From NCBI GenBank assembly GCA_039908095.1, contig JAMOBJ010000026.1, forward strand, positions 1-50,305: a stretch of DNA of 50,305 nucleotides, read 5' to 3'. This document shows positions 33,356 to 42,318 of the stretch, piece after piece. The notes beneath the pieces are model-generated. The model did no database searches and was not told where the DNA came from. It saw nothing but the letters and a program-made list of their open reading frames with translations. A program made the translations under genes and the position numbers. Source of the DNA: Nitrospirae bacterium YQR-1. Lineage in GTDB: Bacteria > Nitrospirota > Thermodesulfovibrionia > Thermodesulfovibrionales > Magnetobacteriaceae. Every line of letters begins with the position of its first letter. The first letter of the stretch is position 1.

Positions 33356-35899
33356 TCAGTTTTCCCTGTAAAGTGAGAATGAAAATGGTTTATCACCAGC
33401 ATTTTTAGCTTCACATTGTGCCGACTGGTTGTCTGTTGATTGGCAAATAACATTAACCGGTACATAGAACCTGTTACCTCTGTCACAACGTGCATTTTCA
33501 GATTGACTGATTAATAAGTTATTCCCTTCAAAAGAAAGAGAAACGTTGGCAGCACATTTTGTGCCATTCTCTTCTGTTAAATTCAGAGTGCCTGATCCAG
33601 TATGTGAAAAGTAATAACGAAGGGCAACGGGTTCTTTGGTAATGGAGCTAATTATGTCGTTACTTGCCCGCCAGTGTCCTTCTGCAAATTTAAAATCGTT
33701 TGTCGGAGTTTTTGGGATTATAAGTGTATCATCTTTGACCTTACCCTGTCTGCTGCAGTTATCAAGCTGTTCCCTTAGTTCAGCTATTTCCTTTTTCAAC
33801 TTTTCTGTTTCCACCCGGCAGTTATCATTAGAGGCCGGCTGTTGGGCTTCTTTTAGTGCAGCGTCCAACTGTATCAGAGGTCCCACGTATTCAGGGTCCG
33901 CGGAGTTGCTTAAAGGTTTACCGGTTTTTATCAGAATCTCTCTGATTTGTGCTGTTGTGAGATTTTTATTAACAGACTTTATCAGGGCTACTGCGCCGGC
34001 AACTATTGGAGAGGCCATGCTGGTACCGCTCAAAGCGTCATACTTGTTATCTAAAACACTGTTGTAGATTTTAACCCCCGGGGCGCTTATACTGTTTAAA
34101 TCACCAAAATTACTGAAAGGGGCTTTTACATCGCTTTGGTCTGATGCAGTTACAACTATTGCATCCGGCGACTGCTTTCCAGTATCTACTTTAATTGGCA
34201 TATTGTCGTTACCTGCGGCGGTAACAATGACAACTCCCTTTTCTGCGGCATACTTATAGATATAATTCATTATATCCATCTCGCCCTGATATGAGGATGT
34301 TTGTGAGATTTTAACTGCTGTCTCAATTTTTTGCGCAACTGTGCCGCCCTTAAGAGCATCATCAACAATAGAGCCAAGAGAAATATTTATGACACTTACA
34401 CCTTTCTTTATGGCATGGTATATGCCGTACTTGATGGCTACAGAACTGATGAGCCCGTTAGACTGAGCAATATTTATGGGCATAAGTTTACAGTTTGGGC
34501 AAATGCCGCTTACCCCTGCGCCATTGTCGGCCAGGGCACCTGCAATGCCGCTGACATGAGTACCGTGTGTTTCCGGTTCATTCTTTGCGTTTCGTATCAC
34601 AGGTATCTCATTGCTTCCTGTGATAAAATCTATGGGATTTGTGATTTTGTCATGAAATTCCGTATGTTTCAAATCAAAACCGGCATCTATGATGGCAATA
34701 ACAATACCCTGGCTGCCTTTGGTTATATCCCAGGCCTCATATGCTTTGATATCTGCAAATTCCCATGATTTTTCCTGTCCTTCCTTAAAGCCCGGATCAT
34801 TGGGTTGATATTTGAAGCCCGTTACATAATCATACGTAACGCTTTTTACATCAGGAGATTCCTCCAGCCTTTTTTTCCAGACCTCTCTCTCATCTTGCAG
34901 CACCTCCGCCTGAAGTAAATTAAAATCAGGCAACTTTCCTATAAAACGGAAGTTTTTTGCAGGGTATTTTTTCAAGAATTTCTTTGAAAATTCCTCCGGC
35001 ATAACTCCATCCTTTAACATGACTGTCAACCTGTTGGTTACAATCTTTCTTTTAAACGGATCATTTGCGTCAATTCCCACTTTTGAAGGGTCAGCCGGAC
35101 GCATTCCAAATTTTATTTCCGGCATACGCAGGAAAAACCACCAGATCAGAAACAAAATCAGAAGCAGCATCAATACTAAACCGCCCCAGAGCAGGTATTT
35201 GCGAATTTTTGACTCCTGATATAAAGGCGGCGGCGGCAGCAGAGACGGCTGAGGCTGGGGAGCATAATCAGTTTCTTTATAGCCGGTATTGCTTTCTTTT
35301 TCAAAAGCCGGTTTATCATGTGCTGTGGAATCATCGGTGGTTTTCTCGGCGCTTTGCTGCTGCACAGTTTTCTCAAGTTTTAGCGCTGACTCTGAATGAG
35401 CCTCCTGCAGGGTTTTAAACAGCTTGAAATCCCTCCTTTGCGGCTCATCGGATTTAAACCCCCAACACACTAAGCATATTTTGCCATTTTCACCTACATA
35501 CACGTAATCCAGCCCGGGAATCTCCATTGCATGTGGCAATAAATCACCGAGCTTTTTTAAATCATCTCTTTCACTTTCCTTTAAAACATCAGAAAGGTTG
35601 TTTAGATTCTCTGTAAGGTTATATAAAACTAGCTTAGCCTCATCCTGCCGCTCTGTTGAAAGAGAGCTTAGTGGTACCGCTTTTTGTATATAATCGGAAA
35701 ACCACATGGCGTCAACGTCACCCCGCAGTGCCTCTCTGGAGATAACCGGCTCAGTGAAAAGTCCTGCAAGGTCGCTGCCTAAGTATTCCGACAGAACTTC
35801 TTTTATCTGAGCATAGTATGAATATACCGGTTGGCCGTATAACAAAACCGGTCTCAGATTTTTAAGTTTTAAGATCAATATCCTTGTTTTTGTTTCCAT
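33356..35899 (-). CDS. SrfA-like membrane protein fused to a subtilisin (S8) protease
   Basis: An 847-residue protein. Residues 1-160 are the same cytoplasmic SrfA-like domain as in the following gene. A linker and one membrane helix (about 235-258) lead to a periplasmic propeptide-like segment (RLTVMLKDGVMPEEFSKKF) and a complete subtilase domain: Asp in IAIIDAGFDLKHTEF (about 405), His in HGTHVSGIAGA (about 445), Ser in SGTSMASPIVAGA (about 625). A short coiled coil and a ~120-residue beta-rich domain end the protein. All catalytic residues are present, so it should be active. The domain order puts the protease outside and the conserved Srf domain inside. The fusion of subtilase to a Srf-type domain is unusual as far as I know. 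Confidence 0.82.
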   Translation of the reverse strand: METKTRILILKLKNLRPVLLYGQPVYSYYAQIKEVLSEYLGSDLAGLFTEPVISREALRGDVDAMWFSDYIQKAVPLSSLSTERQDEAKLVLYNLTENLNNLSDVLKESERDDLKKLGDLLPHAMEIPGLDYVYVGENGKICLVCWGFKSDEPQRRDFKLFKTLQEAHSESALKLEKTVQQQSAEKTTDDSTAHDKPAFEKESNTGYKETDYAPQPQPSLLPPPPLYQESKIRKYLLWGGLVLMLLLILFLIWWFFLRMPEIKFGMRPADPSKVGIDANDPFKRKIVTNRLTVMLKDGVMPEEFSKKFLKKYPAKNFRFIGKLPDFNLLQAEVLQDEREVWKKRLEESPDVKSVTYDYVTGFKYQPNDPGFKEGQEKSWEFADIKAYEAWDITKGSQGIVIAIIDAGFDLKHTEFHDKITNPIDFITGSNEIPVIRNAKNEPETHGTHVSGIAGALADNGAGVSGICPNCKLMPINIAQSNGLISSVAIKYGIYHAIKKGVSVINISLGSIVDDALKGGTVAQKIETAVKISQTSSYQGEMDIMNYIYKYAAEKGVVIVTAAGNDNMPIKVDTGKQSPDAIVVTASDQSDVKAPFSNFGDLNSISAPGVKIYNSVLDNKYDALSGTSMASPIVAGAVALIKSVNKNLTTAQIREILIKTGKPLSNSADPEYVGPLIQLDAALKEAQQPASNDNCRVETEKLKKEIAELREQLDNCSRQGKVKDDTLIIPKTPTNDFKFAEGHWRASNDIISSITKEPVALRYYFSHTGSGTLNLTEENGTKCAANVSLSFEGNNLLISQSENARCDRGNRFYVPVNVICQSTDNQSAQCEAKNAGDKPFSFSLYREN

Positions 35900-35911
35900 A
35901 GTAGTTTCCCC

Positions 35912-36742
35912 TTACCTGCCATTGTGCACAGGCGACTTATATTTATCTATCAAGTCTTGGATAGCTTGCTCTTTCTTGCTTAGCCGGCTTGTTGTTGTAG
36001 CAGGCGGCGATGGTGACGGAGCCGGCGATGGAGCTTGCGTTGGCACAGGGGTCATAGTCGGCGACGGTGTTAATGTTGGTGAGGGCGATGGAGCGGCTGA
36101 TGCCGCCGGCGTTGGAGATGGAGCCACAGTCGGCGTTGGTGATGGCACTGGAGTATTCGACCTGAATTTAAAAAAATATACCGCAACGGATATGGCAAGT
36201 GTCGCCAAAACCACTGCTGCAATAATTATTATCTTTGTGCTGGAAGGCTTACTCCGGTCAACCGGAGGAATAGGCATCCCGTGCCCAACTTGTTGAGTTT
36301 GCTCAACCGGTGGTTTTACCTCAGTCGCTTGTTCTTTGGGCGGCTCAGGCTGTGGCGGTGATTGTGGCTTAGAGGGCTCTTCAACAGGGCTTACCACGGG
36401 GGCTGCCATATCATACCACATTTTCTGAAACTGCCATCCCTCAGAAGTTAACCATTTGCCGTCCGGTCTCTCTATTGAGTACTTACCTGCCATTGGAACT
36501 TTAGCAGCACCAGCGCCCCCTTTGGAAAGAACAGGCTTTAGTCCTTTAAACCTGCCGAGATATGTGGTTTCCTTATCGCCGGTTTTGATATGGACTGTTA
36601 AATCATGAAAATTATTGATTGCTATTTTTGTAACCAGCTCGTTATCTAAGGCAAACATTAAGGGTTGGCCGTCTTCCTGAACCAGCTCAACTATTACCCG
36701 TTGGGTTTTACCGCTTTCCTGTGTCCATTTAATTTCTTTCAT
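35912..36742 (-). CDS. Single-pass membrane protein with Pro/Ser/Thr-rich outer tail
   Basis: A 276-residue protein that I cannot assign. Residues 1-115 form a small, probably beta-rich cytoplasmic domain (IVELVQEDGQPLMFALDNEL, then YLGRFKGLKPVLSKG). A Pro/Glu-rich stretch precedes one membrane helix (170-192), and about 55 residues of low-complexity P-S-P-T repeats follow, ending in a charged helix (KKEQAIQDLIDKYKSP). There is no signal peptide, so the N-terminus is inside. The layout, an inner domain with a stiff outer spacer, resembles the two SrfA-like proteins and hints at the same membrane complex. Confidence 0.6.
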   Translation of the reverse strand: MKEIKWTQESGKTQRVIVELVQEDGQPLMFALDNELVTKIAINNFHDLTVHIKTGDKETTYLGRFKGLKPVLSKGGAGAAKVPMAGKYSIERPDGKWLTSEGWQFQKMWYDMAAPVVSPVEEPSKPQSPPQPEPPKEQATEVKPPVEQTQQVGHGMPIPPVDRSKPSSTKIIIIAAVVLATLAISVAVYFFKFRSNTPVPSPTPTVAPSPTPAASAAPSPSPTLTPSPTMTPVPTQAPSPAPSPSPPATTTSRLSKKEQAIQDLIDKYKSPVHNGR

Positions 36743-36774
36743 GTTTCTTATCTTCCTGTTCTGTTATTTCTCTG

Positions 36775-39700
36775 TTATCTGCCAAATACCGCGCCAACCG
36801 CCCAATAGTACGGATGTTTCTCTAATTTAGGTGTCTTAGTATCCTCAAGGTACTTTAATTGTGCCAGCCTGTAAGCCTCGGCAGGCGTCTCCTTGGTGAG
36901 ATTCTGGAAAAATTCGTTCATTATGTACTGAGTAGGTTTATCTTCAGCAGCCCAAAATGTTCCTAAAGTGTATTTGAAATTTCTCCTCATAAACGTATCA
37001 ACAAGGCTTATCTGATCAACTCCGGGGCTCCAACCGGCCTTCTCCAACTCCCTGCCAACCTCTTTAGAATTCATAAAACTCTGGATCATTTCCTCATTAG
37101 TACCTGGCGGTACAGTTACTGCAGTATGACAAGCCGACAGAACAGCAATTTTTGCATTTGAAAAAACTGACTCCGGCAGCGCTAATATTTCCTGAAGGGT
37201 TAATAAACCATTACCGCCGGCTTTTTTCTTTGCGTCATAACTCATAAGCAAAAAGCCGTTTAAAGGACTTTTGGATGTAAGTTCTTTATTAAAAAATGTA
37301 TATAAATTCTTAAACATAGGATCTTTATTTTTTTCATAAATATAATTAAGAGATACAACTTTTGCATATGGAACACCATGAGTTGCAAAATAAAAAATAT
37401 CATATCTTTCTTTTGAGACAGATTGTATCCATGCTTGTTTTGTTGCATCATCCTTAAGAAATGTTGTTGGGTTAAGATGTAGTTCTTTCCCATTTTTCAC
37501 TAGGAAATCCACCTCCTTTTCAGCACCTCCGAGACTAGCAAGCATTAAATCCAGTTCAGTATTATGTGGATTACCAATGGCAAGAATCTTAAGAAAAGAT
37601 GCAAGTATTGGAGCGCTTTTTCTAGATTCTTTTGCCTTACTTAGAAAAGACAATCTGATATATGAAACACTTTTATTTTTAATTAGAGATACTGGTTCTC
37701 CGTTTTTATCAAAACCTGAAACAAGAGCAGAAAATGGAACATAAGAAAGGATTTTGTTTGGCACTATTATTAACTTTTTCTTTGAGGCAATATCCAGCTC
37801 AACAGGCTTTACTAAAATATCGTACAAAAAACTTAATGTCTTGTTAAATTCATTGTAATCTTTAATGTTAACTATATATTTCTTGCCACTGAATAAGTAT
37901 ATCTTTTTTGTGATCTCAGTCTGTATCTTATCAGTAAGTTCTTTAGTGCCGATTTTAGAAGATACAGAAGAAATTTTCTCTTTAGTGACACAGACAATAT
38001 TGAGAGAGTCGTTTAGTGGAAAGTACTCAATCAGAGCCTCATCGGGGTCTAAGGCGGCCTGTATTTCATTTAAGTCAAGTTTGGCGGCGGTATCAAACAG
38101 CACGGCGTCGTCTTTGTACTTACTTTTCCATTCGTTTAACTGTTGTGTGAATTTAACATCTGCAGCTTGCTTCTGCTGAGCTACCTGTTTTTTCTCATTT
38201 TCAATATTTTGATCTTTTTCAGCTTTTTCCTGAGGTGATTTAGTTTCCTGTTTTTTAGCGTCATCAAGCTGTCTTTGGCGGTTGTCGAGTTTATCCCGCT
38301 GAGCGATAGTTTTATTCATATCCTCATGCAATTTGCTTTTATTTGGATCCTCGTAGTGAATATTAGCGGAGTTCATGGCATTTTTCATGACTTCATTTTT
38401 ATATATTTCAGCATACTCCAGTTGACGCTGAAGATATTCCTGTTTTTTTGTTTTTTCGTATAGCGCTGCGGCAATTTCTATGGCCTCGTTAAAAAGATCT
38501 GCCTTGTCTTTCATATAACTGCCAAGCAATGTTGAATCGCCGCCCTGAATTTTCATAACAATGGCTATGGCTTCTTCATAATTCTTAAATGCTTCTTCCT
38601 TCTTTCCCTGCATGTTTAATACATAGCCGATGCCGCACAGAGCCGACCAGATAAACTCGTTGGCGCCGATAGGTCTGACCAGAGAAAGCGCCTCATTGTA
38701 AGCCTTCAGGGCGGCATCTGTCGCCTCTGCGGTGGAAACCTTTATATATGTAGGTTGTTGTTCTTCAAAAATCAAATCACGGCTTGTACGCCCCGGATCT
38801 ATGCCTCTTCTTAAAACCGTACCTATCATGTTAAGCGCCTCCGCCATATAGACGGTATTACCAAGTTTGCGATAAATGGTAAGTGCTTTCTGGTAATACT
38901 CATAGGCTTTCTGATAGTTCAGATTCTCCGACTCCTCAAGCCTGCCTAACCCCAGGTAACAACCAGCCTCACCCTCGGTAAATTTAACCTGTTGGTATAT
39001 TGCCAAAGCCTTTTGATAACCCTCACGTGCCTCAGCGTACTTTCCGTCTATACGTTTAACTAAAGCAAAATTGCTCCATGCTATTGCCTCCGACTCCAGG
39101 TCCTTTATCTGCTGCGCTATCTTAATTGACTCCTGAAACGAATTTAGAGCTTTGCTGTAGTTGCCGGCACTTTTATAGACTAATCCCTCGTTGTTATAAT
39201 CTGCGCTTAAGCTGTTTTTAAGGTTGTTTTTCAGCTCAATCTCTATTGCTTTTGAAATTAACTCAAGGGCCTTTTTATATTGCCCCTCATCCCAGTAAAT
39301 AATACCTAAGTTACTGTAGTTTTCCGCTAACGACTGCGGTTTGTTGAGTTTTTTTGATATGGTTAGTGATTTTTCAATTTGGTCTTTTGCCTCTTTGAAA
39401 TTTCCAACTTTGGCATTGGAAAGCCCTGCCGCCGTTAATATAAGAGATTGCTTTTGGTTGTCATTTGTGGTAAGCGGCAGAGCATCCTGATATCTCTTAA
39501 TCGCTTTGGTATATATTTCGCTTCTTCTGTAAGCATCGGCAAGTTCCGACAATACATCTGCCTTTGTTGATGCGTCAAGCTCAGGCATAGCGCTTAAAAG
39601 CTCTTCCAGAGATTTTATCCTTAGAGCATAATTACCTGCTTTATAATGAGATGTAGCAATGGCCCTGATTATTTTAACTTTCAACTGTGGCTGTGGGTTT

Positions 39701-39990
39701 GGGTGAAGACTCAGAGCGGTTTCAAGTTCTCTGAGGGAATTTTCATAATCCTCGATTTTTAAATAAATAAAGCCGATGTTGGATTGATTTCTTTGTGCCT
39801 CCGCCATATTGTTGCCTCTTTTAAGCATATCTACCGCCTTCTTAAATTCCGAAATGGCTTTAACGTAGTCCCCTGCGCTGTAATAGTTGTTGGCGTTGTT
39901 GACAACATCCTGTAGTGTTTCACTGTTTGCAAAAGATGCTGATAAAATCAAAACAAGTAAACCCGATAAAAATAACTGCCAAGCCCTCAT
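36775..39990 (-). CDS. Secreted TPR-CHAT protein (caspase-like protease domain)
   Basis: A 1071-residue protein. The signal peptide (LFLSGLLVLILSASFANS) is followed by about a dozen TPR repeats up to residue ~520, a coiled coil (~555-625), and a C-terminal CHAT domain. The CHAT dyad is present: His in YFATHGVPYAK (about 870) and Cys in AVLSACHTAV (about 953), followed by the conserved TLGTFWAAEDKPT ending. CHAT domains are caspase/separase-fold proteases; TPRs usually bind or sense a partner. Secretion is common in multi-domain environmental bacteria but differs from the cytoplasmic CHAT of CRISPR-linked systems. Residues 403-410 (SRDLIFEE) interrupt the TPR array and also occur twice in the DUF4384 protein of this operon. 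Confidence 0.85.
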   Translation of the reverse strand: MRAWQLFLSGLLVLILSASFANSETLQDVVNNANNYYSAGDYVKAISEFKKAVDMLKRGNNMAEAQRNQSNIGFIYLKIEDYENSLRELETALSLHPNPQPQLKVKIIRAIATSHYKAGNYALRIKSLEELLSAMPELDASTKADVLSELADAYRRSEIYTKAIKRYQDALPLTTNDNQKQSLILTAAGLSNAKVGNFKEAKDQIEKSLTISKKLNKPQSLAENYSNLGIIYWDEGQYKKALELISKAIEIELKNNLKNSLSADYNNEGLVYKSAGNYSKALNSFQESIKIAQQIKDLESEAIAWSNFALVKRIDGKYAEAREGYQKALAIYQQVKFTEGEAGCYLGLGRLEESENLNYQKAYEYYQKALTIYRKLGNTVYMAEALNMIGTVLRRGIDPGRTSRDLIFEEQQPTYIKVSTAEATDAALKAYNEALSLVRPIGANEFIWSALCGIGYVLNMQGKKEEAFKNYEEAIAIVMKIQGGDSTLLGSYMKDKADLFNEAIEIAAALYEKTKKQEYLQRQLEYAEIYKNEVMKNAMNSANIHYEDPNKSKLHEDMNKTIAQRDKLDNRQRQLDDAKKQETKSPQEKAEKDQNIENEKKQVAQQKQAADVKFTQQLNEWKSKYKDDAVLFDTAAKLDLNEIQAALDPDEALIEYFPLNDSLNIVCVTKEKISSVSSKIGTKELTDKIQTEITKKIYLFSGKKYIVNIKDYNEFNKTLSFLYDILVKPVELDIASKKKLIIVPNKILSYVPFSALVSGFDKNGEPVSLIKNKSVSYIRLSFLSKAKESRKSAPILASFLKILAIGNPHNTELDLMLASLGGAEKEVDFLVKNGKELHLNPTTFLKDDATKQAWIQSVSKERYDIFYFATHGVPYAKVVSLNYIYEKNKDPMFKNLYTFFNKELTSKSPLNGFLLMSYDAKKKAGGNGLLTLQEILALPESVFSNAKIAVLSACHTAVTVPPGTNEEMIQSFMNSKEVGRELEKAGWSPGVDQISLVDTFMRRNFKYTLGTFWAAEDKPTQYIMNEFFQNLTKETPAEAYRLAQLKYLEDTKTPKLEKHPYYWAVGAVFGR

Positions 39991-40010
39991 AATCCCCTCC
40001 CTGCTAATCT

Positions 40011-40041
40011 ATAACTGGGGATGCGCTGCATCCCCAATTAT
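40011..40041 (-). promoter_or_regulatory. Intercistronic hairpin before the TPR-CHAT gene
   Basis: A perfect 8-bp GC-rich stem (40017-40024 with 40028-40035, GGGGATGC) with a 3-base loop extends to 14 bp with one mismatch. No T-run follows on the minus strand, so it is not a classical terminator. Placed between two genes of one operon, it may stabilise one mRNA segment or set relative expression. Confidence 0.5.
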
Positions 40042-40050
40042 AAGTTTTAT

Positions 40051-40899
40051 TTACTCAGACAAATTGTTGGCATCCACAGTGAGCGCCTCTGCATTGGCAA
40101 GCATTCCTTGTGCAATTGTCAAAAGCGCCTGAACATCTGTTAGTAATTTTGGCGCTGATGTTGCAGCCTTCACAAGCCCAAGCGGGCCGCCGCTTTTGGC
40201 ATCTTGAACGGTTTGCTGTATCTCAGACAATAATTTTGTTACGCTCTGCACGAAGCTGCTTAAAGACTTTACCAAATCATTTGCTTTTGGAACTACCGTC
40301 TTTTTTATTGCCGCTTTATCTTCTTTTGAGAGTTCGTCATTTGCCTTAGCCTCGTCTGCGTACTCTTTTCTTGCTGTTTTTAACTCATCCTGAGCTGCAT
40401 TCATCTCCTCAAGTTTAGCCTGGTCAATTTCACTTACAAGCACGGCAGCATTTTTTTCTCTGCTCTTTCCTAATGCTTTTGCCTGTTTTGATCTTGTTAC
40501 ACAATTACAAGAGCCCCACATATCGCTATATTTATCCGTCAGAGATTTATACTCTGCTGCAAGGTCAAGCACTTTTTGCGAGGTGCCGCTGCTGACTTTG
40601 CCGGATTTGGAGACGTCACTTTTAGCGGTTGTAATAAGAGTGCCATACTGTTTATCATTGCCTCTTATTTTTTTGTCCAGGTCCCTCTCTAATTTCCAGT
40701 CACAATTAGGAGCCGTCTTCGGTTTTTTAATTGTTTCATATGAGGTTTTCTCAAGCTCGTAAGAATTACTTCCGGCATCTTGTGCTCTTGCATTTGCCTG
40801 ACCTGAAAGCTCCTTGCCTGCCGCAATTAAACCTGCCAGTAAAAGTAGCAAACCTATCCAAATAACTGCTTTTTTGTGTCTTCTGTAAAAACTTTTCAC
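40051..40899 (-). CDS. Membrane-anchored, helical, uncharacterised protein
   Basis: A 282-residue protein. KSFYRRHKK followed by the hydrophobic run at 11-28 gives an inner-membrane anchor with the bulk outside. The outer part is mostly charged helix, consistent with coiled coil (about 95-215), and holds a compact Cys pattern SCNCV. No enzyme motif is seen. It lies 11 bases after the DUF4384 gene and 60 before the CHAT gene, so it belongs to the operon. The long-helix shape suggests a periplasmic scaffold. I do not recognise a family. Confidence 0.6.
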   Translation of the reverse strand: MKSFYRRHKKAVIWIGLLLLLAGLIAAGKELSGQANARAQDAGSNSYELEKTSYETIKKPKTAPNCDWKLERDLDKKIRGNDKQYGTLITTAKSDVSKSGKVSSGTSQKVLDLAAEYKSLTDKYSDMWGSCNCVTRSKQAKALGKSREKNAAVLVSEIDQAKLEEMNAAQDELKTARKEYADEAKANDELSKEDKAAIKKTVVPKANDLVKSLSSFVQSVTKLLSEIQQTVQDAKSGGPLGLVKAATSAPKLLTDVQALLTIAQGMLANAEALTVDANNLSE

Positions 40900-40910
40900 T
40901 TCCTCCTCCT

Positions 40911-41555
40911 TTATTTATGTTTTAAGTTGTAGTTAACCACCAAGGGTTGGCTATAATCCGGTGCCGTCTGAGAACTGGTGGAAACCCCTGTGTTGCTGTT
41001 GGTGTCCTCTTCAAAGACGAGGTCTCTCGATGTACGCTGGTTTGCGCTTGAATCAGCAGCTGTGGGTGCACCACCACAAACTTCTGTAGGTTTTTCTTTA
41101 TAAAGATGAAAAAAAATACTTTCCACACCCTGGTTGTCATCAAATTTAAAAGATCCGTTTACAGGAATTGTATATTCCTGATTTCTTTTGATTCTACTAT
41201 CCATGCCTGTTTTTTCAGTTGGAAACAATATGTTTGGTCTGCCGGAGGAGCCCTGAATTAGCCAACAGGCATAACCATCGATATTTACGCTGTAAATAAA
41301 CCTTACTTTATCACCAGCTTTAAAATCATAAGTATATGGTACCCGGGTTTTCTTACCGTTACGTTCAAGCTCAATGATGGTTTTAATCGCTAAGTTTACG
41401 TTATTCTTGCGTCCACTGCCACCCTTTTTTTGTGTTGTTTGCGCAGGTGGCGGTTCACTCTCTTCAAAGACAAGGTCACGGCTGGCCCCGTGTGTTATTA
41501 AAGGGTGAAATATTGTTAACAAACATAAAATAAGTGTTAGGTACAAATATTTCAT
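40911..41555 (-). CDS. Secreted DUF4384-domain protein with two RDLVFEE motifs
   Basis: A 214-residue protein with a clear signal peptide (YLYLTLILCLLTIF, cleavage near THGA). The central region (about 55-155) matches DUF4384: KAGDKVRFIYSVNIDGYACW, then PNILFPTEK and a VESIFFHLYKEKP end. In other bacteria DUF4384 is often attached to Ser/Thr kinases or caspase-like proteins. The octapeptide SRDLVFEE occurs directly at the predicted mature N-terminus (25-32) and again near the C-terminus (176-183), flanking the domain, and a near copy lies in the TPR-CHAT protein of the same operon. It could be a protease or docking site. No catalytic motif is present. Confidence 0.7.
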   Translation of the reverse strand: MKYLYLTLILCLLTIFHPLITHGASRDLVFEESEPPPAQTTQKKGGSGRKNNVNLAIKTIIELERNGKKTRVPYTYDFKAGDKVRFIYSVNIDGYACWLIQGSSGRPNILFPTEKTGMDSRIKRNQEYTIPVNGSFKFDDNQGVESIFFHLYKEKPTEVCGGAPTAADSSANQRTSRDLVFEEDTNSNTGVSTSSQTAPDYSQPLVVNYNLKHK

Positions 41556-41616
41556 AGACTACCTCCTTAATCATATCGTTTATTTGCAAAAACCTCCCAA
41601 ATACCGTTAAATAACA

Positions 41617-42318
41617 CTACTGTTCGTTCATAATCACACCAATTACTTTGTGTTCATTTTGTTTCACCGCCCATTCCTCAATTATTTGATCAACATTTGA
41701 TTTGTCGTATCCTTTAAAAGATTCAATGATTTTTGTTTTTTCCTCTTCTGAAAAATTGTTCCACTTTTTTAAATAACGGTTTTTAAACTCTTGGTTTTGG
41801 TCCCATATAACGTGAATTATTTCATGGGTAAGGTTTAGTGTCATATTACGTTTTTTACCCTCGGCAGCTCCCAAAATATGGTTAATCGAATTGCCCTGTT
41901 CAAAATTCCCGGGAGTTTTTATTTTTAAGACGCCGTCTTTTATCAGCCGTTTTACAAAATAAATCTCTTTATCACCAAATACTGTATGTTTTTTGCAAGA
42001 TGAGTTTAACCACACCACTATTTGCATAGTTGAATAATGAAACCCCTGCGCTCCGTTTCTAAATCTTTCAATCGAAACCGATTTATCAAGGTCTTTGTGA
42101 AAAACAGCAATGTTGTAAATCATATCCGCCAAATCTTCCTTTTTATAAAATAAAATCTCATAAGTTGTTTTCCTGTATTGCCATGAGTTAAAAAACAAGT
42201 ACAATTTTCTTATGTCAAAAGGTTCTCCATATACAAACCCCGGAAGCATAACCCCTCCCGATAACTCACTGCCGGCATCAGTGCTGCCGCTGCCTGCCGA
42301 TAGTGCCTTGTCATCCAT
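41617..42318 (-). CDS. Putative zinc metallopeptidase (HEXXH)
   Basis: A ~233-residue protein that heads the operon. NLTHEIIHVIWDQ carries HEXXH (His165, Glu166, His169), and a Glu-rich helix IIEEWAVKQNE about 45 residues later could supply the third zinc ligand, as in gluzincins. I do not recognise the family beyond that. No signal peptide is present from this start. Start choice: ATG at 42318 has GGAAGGAG eight bases upstream; the in-frame TTG at 42360 has an SD only one base away. A hydrophobic segment in another frame (about 42370-42449) could once have been an N-terminal anchor. Within an operon of protease and CHAT genes, a processing role is plausible. Confidence 0.6.
   Translation of the reverse strand: MDDKALSAGSGSTDAGSELSGGVMLPGFVYGEPFDIRKLYLFFNSWQYRKTTYEILFYKKEDLADMIYNIAVFHKDLDKSVSIERFRNGAQGFHYSTMQIVVWLNSSCKKHTVFGDKEIYFVKRLIKDGVLKIKTPGNFEQGNSINHILGAAEGKKRNMTLNLTHEIIHVIWDQNQEFKNRYLKKWNNFSEEEKTKIIESFKGYDKSNVDQIIEEWAVKQNEHKVIGVIMNEQ

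Noticed and set aside
35922..36296. Gly/Val/Asp-repetitive 124-aa plus-strand frame
   Set aside because: It is the antisense of the Pro/Ser/Thr-rich tail; repeats are a by-product of that low-complexity DNA.
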